A stretch of 64,000 nucleotides of DNA from Rhipidocladum racemiflorum (Eukaryota; Streptophyta; Magnoliopsida; Poales; Poaceae): assembly GCA_036346355.1 (NCBI GenBank), contig CM070571.1, positions 48,008,293-48,072,292 on the forward strand. The letters are read 5' to 3'. The number at the start of each line of letters is the position of its first letter. Position 1 is the stretch's first letter. The translations under genes were made by a program, and so were the position numbers. Positions 57,722 through 64,000 of the stretch are shown piece after piece. The notes below the pieces were generated by a model. The model worked only from the letters and a program-made list of their open reading frames with translations. It was not told the origin of the DNA and made no database searches.

Positions 57722-58598
57722 GTACCTTTCAATTCGAACATCCTTTTTTCTCGCTATCAGCGTTATTTTATGAAATTCGGTTCTATTCGCCGTGCTATCC
57801 CTCCCATTCTCTCTAAAAAGATAAGTGAGTTACAGTACCTGCCGCCGGTAAGCCGACCAAGCCTCGCACATCGGCACACTTCTACTCACGTTCTCAAGGA
57901 GCGAATGGGCAGGACGAAGACTGGAACAAACGCTTCACTCTAATCCCCTAAGTTCGGCAAACGAGCACAACCAATAATGCATGTGCACCAACCGCTATGT
58001 CACTGAGCCCGAACGCTCGAAGGTCGTCTACATAAGCCGATTACCATCCGCAGTAGCTTTTCGCAGCATGACACGGTCGCATACAGACATCCTTGGGTTG
58101 ATCGCAGGCTCAGTTCCGACCTTGGCGCGATGGGACGGTGCGAGCATTGTCGGCACAAGGCCCGCTTATCCCTCACCACGTGTGCGACTATGCTCACAAA
58201 CTAGGAGCATGGCTTGGACGCGGGGGGTAGGATAAAGCCGTTCGTGTGTGTTGCTTTCGCAACTTAGCCCATGCTCGGCCGTGTGCGAAAGGACACGCGC
58301 AAAATTTTTTTCCTAACTCTCCTATGAACAAACCCGTGCTCGCAACTCAGGTGCACGACTTTTGTCCATAGCGGGGGCTAGTAGGGACGAACAATCGTAT
58401 CTTTTTACGAAAAACCTACGGCGTTTAACCTCTTCTGCTCGAAGTATTTTTCTCTTCCGTTATTGCTCCTTTGTTTACAGGACAACTATCAGCCGCTTCA
58501 AAGGCATCCAGAACAAAGGCAGGAAAACGAGACAAAAAAAACAAGATTTCTATTCACTGGTCGTCACAGTACAAAGGAAAGAAAAAAGAAGAAAGGGT
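57722..58598 (+). other. Tat 3' untranslated region
   Basis: Non-coding, rich in GCTCG motifs. A second purine-rich GCGGGGGCTAG at 58366-58376 resembles the main polypurine tract (GCCTCGGGGGCTAGC, 61964-61978) and could be an internal PPT. Confidence 0.5.
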
Positions 58599-61556
58599 AC
58601 GTCTAAGGGTTGCCCCGACGCTCGGCCCGGAGGACAGCGTGTTCTTCCTTGATGGAGTCGAGCTCAGCCTCAAGGTCCAAGACCTTCCTTCGAGCTGTGC
58701 GGCCTTCGGCAGCACTCTCTCGGAGGCATTGTACCTCCTTGAGTTGGGCGTCTTCACGCTCCCGAGCTGCTTGCACGGCACGACGCAGGTCGGGGACCTC
58801 CTGCCTCAGTTCCTCAACTCTCCCTCAAGATCGGCGCACTTGAGCTCCAAGGTGGCCTTCGTCATCTCGCTCTGGGAGAGTTGGCCCTGAAGCTTGGCGC
58901 CAGACTTCCTTGTGAGTTCCAGCTCCCTTTGGTCAGCTGCACGCATTTCAGAAATCCGGCGCTCGAGGTCGGCGATCTTGTCGTCCTGCTCGCTGTGATA
59001 TCTCTAGTATTCCTCCGCAGAGATGGTGGAAGCGTCAATATCCTCCATGGCCTTGGCAGCGAACTATAGAAGAAAAGGTGCGAACCGCCATCAAAAACCC
59101 GATCGTGGAAGAAAGGACAAAATACCAACAAAAGAAAAGCTCACCAGGAGAGCCCGGCTGACCAACTTGTCTTGGAGCCGTTGGCGGTCGGTCGCTCCAG
59201 CCTGGAAGAATGGGTTAACCCAACCTTCCTTACCCTCGCTACGAGCATGCGCTCCGCTCGGGCTGGGGCCGTGCTCCTCCTGAGCGTCCGATGCACCCAG
59301 CAAGGCAAGAGCGGCCTCTCGTTCCAAAACTTGTTTGCCTTGAGGATGCTCTTCCCTCAAAGCTTGCAAGTCCTGGTCGTTCTCCCTTTGGGCGGCCCCA
59401 AAGAAGGGCTTGGATGGGGAAGCTCTTCCTCCAGCCCGGTCTCCGCGCCCGGGGGCTGTGCCTCGGAGGTGGCCTTCGGAACGACCTCTGGGCTAGGAAC
59501 CGTGCTCGGATCTCCAGCCGAGGGCAGTTGGTCGGAGCCGACCACCTCCTGAGCCTCGGGACTTGCCTCCCGGGCTGCCTCCGTGCTCGGTGCCGCACCA
59601 GTCTGCTCATAAGGGACCAGGGCCATGGCCTCAGGCTGCTCGATCCCCTGGGGACCCTTCTCCTCTTCAACAAGAGGAAGCTCGGCGTCCCCCGGGGAAC
59701 CTGCCTGAGGTGGCTCCTCCAAGTCCTCGAACATCACCTGGTCAATGATACGCTCGAGCTCGGCGTTAACTTTAGAGTCGGCAATTGCTTCAGCCATTTG
59801 CTGGAGGTCCAAAATTGACAAGGGAGCTATCACGCCCACGGAGTGGGGTTAGCTCGAAAAATTGAGAAAATAAGAAAGAAACGAAAGGGCCGCACGGAGG
59901 TTACCTTCCACCGGATGAGCTTCCTCGTCCCCGGTCTCCTCGCTGCGAACCGCGGGCTCCCTGCCCGCGGCGGCGTCGTAGGCTTCGGCGATGGCCTCGG
60001 CCGTCTACTGGGCCGCGTCACTGGCCCTCGCCATACTGGGGTCGACCGACTCCATGTCGGCGCCCTCCAGGGTTAAGGCCGGGCGAGCCGACATGGAGCC
60101 CGCCGACCTTCGGCTCCTCCTGGAAAGAGGAGCGATGTATTCCTCCTCCTCCTCCTCAGCGTGGTCTTCGACCACCTGCGCAAGCTGAGCCTGGAGGATC
60201 TTAATCTGCTCCTCCAGTTGCTCCTTGCTCGCGGTAGACTAGCCGCCGCCTCGGCTCTCTTTGCTTCCTTGGCCAGCTGTTGCAGGCAAGTCATCAGCTC
60301 CGGCTTCTTCCTCTTGAAGTCAGCAAACCACCATTTGAGATCCCTTACCTTCTTCCGATCGGCATACTCTAAGTGGCACTTGATCGGAGGCTTGGTCAAG
60401 GCTTGGCGCTTGGAGCGCCTGACGAGGGAGGTCGTAGGAGAAGGTAGGCGGTGCTTGCTCATCGTCTTCTTGCGTGCACCCCTAGTCGGGATTTCACCTT
60501 GCCTCATCGGCTCTACCCTCACCATGGCAAGCTCGAGGGCGACCTTCTCCTGCGACCACGGCAAAATAAGGCAAGCTCGGGACAGAATTCCCTGGGCGAA
60601 ACACATGGATAAACTTACCACATCACCACGATAAAAAATGTTCTTGGGGAACTGGCGGTCGGGCTTCAGCTCCTTCTCCTTCAGAATGCCGAACAACTCG
60701 ACGACCCTCTCCTCGGCCCAGTCCATCCTCAGAGCTGCAAAATGAACAAAACTTAAGGTACCAAAAACCATGCTTGGCCCAAAGCGAGCGTCGAAGGGGG
60801 ACCAAGAAACATACCTGCGTCCGCCTCGCGGGTGAAGTCCTGCCACCCGGTGATCTCGTAGAAGGGGTGCTCCCGCCTCCGCAGGGGAGAAACCCGGTTG
60901 AAGAAGAAGTCCCGGGCAATGTCCCGACCAGTGAGCCCCATCTGAGAGAGCTCACTGATGGTCCTAAGGACCTTCTCCTCCTCAGGTTGCACGGGCGCGC
61001 GCGGAGTCTCGGTGGTCGAGGCGATCTCCCGGGGATAGGTCAGCTGGCTTCCTTCCCCCTTCTTTTGATAGAACCAAAGGTCGGCCCAGCCGGACACCGA
61101 ATCTTTCAAGGAAAGAAGGGGGTAGTCGTACGGTCGGCTGGTCCGGAGACAAAGGTAGATGCAGACGACGGGGGTATTCCCACCAGTGCGGAAGGCAGAG
61201 TAAAATTGGAAAAAGAGACTGGCCGTGGGCATCACGCCCACGTACGCCTCACAGAGATGGGAGAAGATTGTCAGGGCAAGGATAGAATTTGGATTGAGGT
61301 GGGAGATCTCGCACCCGCAAAAGGCGAGCACGGAGACAAGAAACTCACTTTTGGGCAAGTGAAGCCCGTTGATGGCGTATAGCTCGCAGGAAACAATCTC
61401 CCCCTCCCGTGGCGCTGGTGCTTCGTCGTCGCCCAGCGCTCGAGCAGTGTTCGGGTCGACGTAGCCCTCGTCCACCAGCGCCTGGAGCCTTCTCCGGCTC
61501 ATTTGGCTAACACCGAAGCGTGCCATTGCAACAAGAAGTGGAGAAGAAGAGGACAA
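58599..61556 (-). pseudogene. Tat antisense gene (gypsy-type transposon N-domain, coiled-coil C-terminus)
   Basis: Minus-strand spliced gene between integrase and 3' LTR. Exon 1, 61526 or 61556 to 60815, begins MARFGVSQMSRRRLQALVDE and contains NGLHLPKSEFLVSVLAFCGC, then LNPNSILALTIFSHLCEAYVG. That matches the plant domain called putative gypsy type transposon. Its donor is GACGCAG|GTATGT. Exon 2, 60734-59905, holds a Lys-rich part, Glu-rich runs and the donor GGAAG|GTAACC. Exon 3 (from about 59798) is acidic and Pro-rich. Exon 4 (59064 to 58605) is a coiled coil (KIADLERRISEMRAADQREL). Breaks: frameshifts near 60245, 59360 and 58820, and a stop near 59006. Antisense genes at this place are known in Tat elements; the role is unknown. 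Confidence 0.75.
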
Positions 61557-61963
61557 GGTGTCTTCGGCGAGTTTCGAGCAAAGTGCGAAGTGAGATCACC
61601 CCCCGCATTGTTTGGGCTTAAAAAGGCAGTGAAAAGCTGCATTTAATGCCACCGCAACCTTTCACGAAGCGACGGGTGTCCGTTACGGCTGAAACTACCC
61701 AGTAAATGCACATTTCCCGAGAAACCGCATGTCCATTACAGGGACACTTCTTGAAGAAGGGACCAGCGCGACCAATCGGTCTTTCACCCGAGCACAACGC
61801 CTTGGTCGTGCGGCGGGACAGAAGCTCGGTTGTGGCTCAGTACACCCGCCTACGACCACGCCATGCTCGATGCTGTAGTAGAGCTTCGCTGCAAGGAACC
61901 AATCCCTCCTACAAAGTCTTTTAGGCTCAAGGGGAAGCCCGGGCCAGGTGGTTCTCCACTTGA

Positions 61964-61978
61964 GCCTCGGGGGCTAGC
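61964..61978 (+). other. Tat polypurine tract
   Basis: GCCTCGGGGGCTAGC directly before the 3' LTR start. Confidence 0.75.
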
Positions 61979-62641
61979 TGTCTGGGATTGAACTATTTGA
62001 CATAAAGACCGTCTTAACCCGGCTATCCAAAAGCCATTCACCATGCGATACACTCGGAGGATGCCCGAGGAGAGTGACCGAGCAACTCAATGCTCGGGCT
62101 ACGAGCATACGCCTCCACTCGCTGAAGACCGATTGCTCGCCTACGAGCACGCGGGTCAGGCACGAGCAACCATGCTCGGGTGGGCCTAGCGGATGCTCGG
62201 GTGGATGGTCGAGGGGCTCGATCAAACCACCAGGAAGGAAATCGGCAACCAGTCCTCCGAGGATCTAGGGCAGGTACACCAGAAATTCAAAACGAGGCGC
62301 GATTCAAGGACTTTGGATCACGGGTGCGGAAGGTATGGAAGCATGGCGTAATTATAGGGGGTAGTTACCATGTATACAACTTAGGACCCTGCATTTAAAC
62401 CCACCTGAACCCTGTGGAAAGTGGAGGAGAAAAAGTGTACGCAACTTGACGGACCTTAAACCATATACACTGGAGTAGGGTTATTATCTCCCCAGCGAGA
62501 GACCCGAACCAGGATAAACACCATGTGTCTCCCTCATCTGAGCATTACTCAGACATAACCACCCTCTCGTTCGAAGGGTCCCCTGTTGATCCCTCATTCA
62601 ACAAGTAAGCTCGGCGGGAGCCCGTTCTCCAATCGTCGACA
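61979..62641 (+). repeat. Tat 3' LTR
   Basis: Starts TGTCTGGGATTG and ends CGTCGACA; homologous over its whole length to 51064-51725. Followed by the target-site duplication AATAT. Confidence 0.95.
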
Positions 62642-62646
62642 AATAT

Positions 62647-64000
62647 AAACAGTGAAAATTTCATATTAAAAAATTAATCAAAATTCATATTTAAGTAGAC
62701 CTCCATTTTATAAAAATTTAGAAATTGGAATCGCTCAAATCGGAGTTAAAATGCAAAAGTTATAAGCGTTTGAAGTTTGAAAATTCAAATAAAAGAATAA
62801 ACCGAATTAATTCATTTATTTTTCTACTGGAAAAACTCTTTTATGACGTCAGCGTGGAATTTGAATTTCCACCGAATTATTTTTCTATTGAAAATTCGAA
62901 TTATGACGTCAGCAAGACGTTAGCGGGTCCATGGACTAGGTCCACGGTTTGGGTTCGGTCCACCGTGGACCCAGTCCACGGATTCATGTGTCACTGACAC
63001 GTGGGACCCACTACTGACGTCAGCACGGCTCGGCCGAAGGACGGCTGACACGCGGGCCCCACCGTGACGTCACACTGACGTCACGGATGACATCACGATG
63101 CTGTTGGGCCTGCCGCTGACACGCGGCCCCCTCGCTGACGTCATGCGTGACGTCAGCGATGACCGGGCACGTCCGCGTGGACCGCGCCGGTTAGGCTTCT
63201 GTGCACGTGGCACGATCTGGGCCATTGATTTGAAAATCAATGGTCCAGATCAGATCTGGATCTCGAACGCTGCGGGCAACGTGGTTAATCTAGGTCGTAT
63301 GATTTAGATTGGACGGTCCAGATTCGATCGGGTTTCGCCTGACCATTGGGTGCCTTGGCATGACCCGGGTGACGACACGTGGCTCAATCTATGCCGTTCG
63401 ATCTCGATTGAACGGTAGACATTACATCTAATGGTACAACGCGGTTAACGCTAACCGTACGATCTAGATCTAACGGTTGATATTGGATCTAGCACGGTGC
63501 AGTCTAAGGCTATGTGGCTTAATCTAAGCCGTTGGATCTAGATCTAACGGTTGAGATTAGATCTAGAAACCGAAACGTGAAATCGAACGGGGGTGACGTG
63601 GACTCACCGTGGCCTTTGGATTTGGATCGAACGGCTGACAGAGCTCGGGGACGGCGATGGCGACGCGGTGGCTTGCGGCTACCAGCACTGAGGACGACGA
63701 CCACCTGAACGGCGTTTGGGGCGTGCTCCGGCGAGGTGAATGGGACTCCCAGGTGCGGCTCGACGCGACGGTTCCGGATCTGGGCACGTTCACGGCGGAG
63801 GACGACGGACGCGGTGGGATACGGCGAAGAACCATGGCGGGACGCAGTTCCAACTCCGGCGAGCTCCTGCGGGCGAACGGCGATGGTTTGAGCTCGGAGA
63901 CTTGGGCGTACGAGTGCGCACGAAAGAGGAGAGCACAGAGGCGGCGGCGCATTAAATAGTGGTCTCGGCTTCCTTGAAAATCGCGGAAACCGAGGCCCAC
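62647..64000 (-). repeat. E4 5' LTR, piece 3 (to window end)
   Basis: Continues the LTR interrupted by the Tat element; aligns with about 40521-41896 of the 3' LTR. Contains the TGACG cluster (62840-63160), AACGG palindromes, the donor CACG|GTGAGT (63607) and the TATA-like TATTTAATGCGCC (63946-63958, minus). The frame 64000-63563 (minus) stays open in both E4 LTRs but looks like leader sequence. Confidence 0.92.
63529..63550. promoter_or_regulatory. AACGG palindrome in family A LTR
   Basis: CCGTTGGATCTAGATCTAACGG, a 22-bp near-perfect palindrome. Shorter versions with the AACGG core recur through this LTR and its relatives. AACGG is the core of plant MYB (MSA-type) sites; function here is unproven. 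Confidence 0.55.

Larger units (their letters stand above)
51064..62641 (+). mobile_element. Complete Tat-lineage Ty3/Gypsy element
   Basis: 11.6 kb, plus strand, LTRs 51064-51725 and 61979-62641, target-site duplication AATAT (51059-51063, 62642-62646). It has a PBS, gag, protease, RT, RNase H, a second RNase H, integrase, a long 3' region with an antisense gene, and a polypurine tract. The extra RNase H and the antisense gene are marks of the Tat (Retand/RIRE2-like) lineage. Short ~660 bp LTRs contrast with the chromoviruses here. The frame is mostly continuous but has several stops and one clear frameshift. Confidence 0.95.
39485..64000 (-). mobile_element. E4: Ty3/Gypsy chromovirus of family A (split 5' LTR runs off the window)
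   Basis: Minus-strand element: 3' LTR 39485-42447, pol and gag 42448-46982, leader remnant to 47400, then the 5' LTR in three pieces (47401-48437, 50438-51063, 62647-64000 and beyond). The first ~165 bp of the LTR end and the PBS are deleted at the 47401 join. The LTR is split by CACTA2 and by a Tat element. By comparison with the 3' LTR about 550 bp more should lie beyond the window. Of the chromoviruses here its coding frame is the best preserved, but it still carries nonsense codons. Confidence 0.92.

Noticed and set aside
1..64000. CRISPR arrays, operons, Shine-Dalgarno sites, rRNA
   Set aside because: The sequence is plant nuclear DNA; the direct repeats seen are LTRs and subterminal repeats, and no prokaryotic features are present.

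Overview
This is plant nuclear DNA from a repeat-rich, heterochromatin-like region. A grass or other monocot is likely, judged from the retrotransposon types and from gene-capturing CACTA transposons with GC-rich 5' exons; that is inference. I see no intact host gene, no rRNA or tRNA gene and no CRISPR array. Almost every base belongs to nested transposable elements, most with broken reading frames.

Layout. 1-6907: 3' part of a degenerate plus-strand Ty3/Gypsy chromovirus (E1) with its 3' LTR (4691-6907), inserted in a minus-strand Ty1/Copia gag (6908-7733). That Copia element's PBS and LTR follow at 7781-8363. 8369-19838: a full-length chromovirus (Eb, two ~3.25 kb LTRs, target-site duplication ACTCC). 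19844-21365: LTR debris. 21366-27165: 3' LTR and truncated pol of a minus-strand chromovirus of LTR family A (E2). 27723-35012: a non-autonomous CACTA transposon (CACTA1, TSD ACT) carrying pieces of host genes, including an NHL-repeat exon. An internally deleted LTR element (E5, 27737-31251, TSD ATGAC) sits 14 bp inside its left end. 35291-37586: a minus-strand LTR (E3) with a PBS on one side and a polypurine tract on the other, followed by a gag remnant to 39484. 39485-64000+: a minus-strand family A element (E4) with recognisable gag, protease, RT, RNase H, integrase and C-terminal domain. Its 5' LTR is split by a truncated CACTA (CACTA2, 48438-50437, with a PP2C exon) and by a complete Tat-lineage Ty3/Gypsy element (51064-62641, TSD AATAT) that has dual RNase H and a spliced antisense gene. 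The E4 LTR runs off the window end.

The gene sets are gag-pol modules: Gag packages RNA, protease/RT/RNase H make cDNA, and integrase with a chromodomain-like tail inserts it. All carry stops or frameshifts, so movement would need help in trans.

The most interesting pattern lies inside the LTRs. In three LTR families (E1/E5/E3, Eb, A) I see a splice donor after the likely start of transcription and a 1.2-2.2 kb intron-like stretch. It ends with a small hairpin whose 3' arm holds a branch-point-like CTCAC 23-26 nt before a conserved AG. The hairpin lies at a nearly fixed distance (about 375 or 460-475 bp) from the LTR end. A second striking pattern is that the two Eb LTRs differ mainly at CG/CAG/CTG contexts, with repeated CGAT/CAGT swaps. 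This looks more like methylation-linked base-calling error than mutation.
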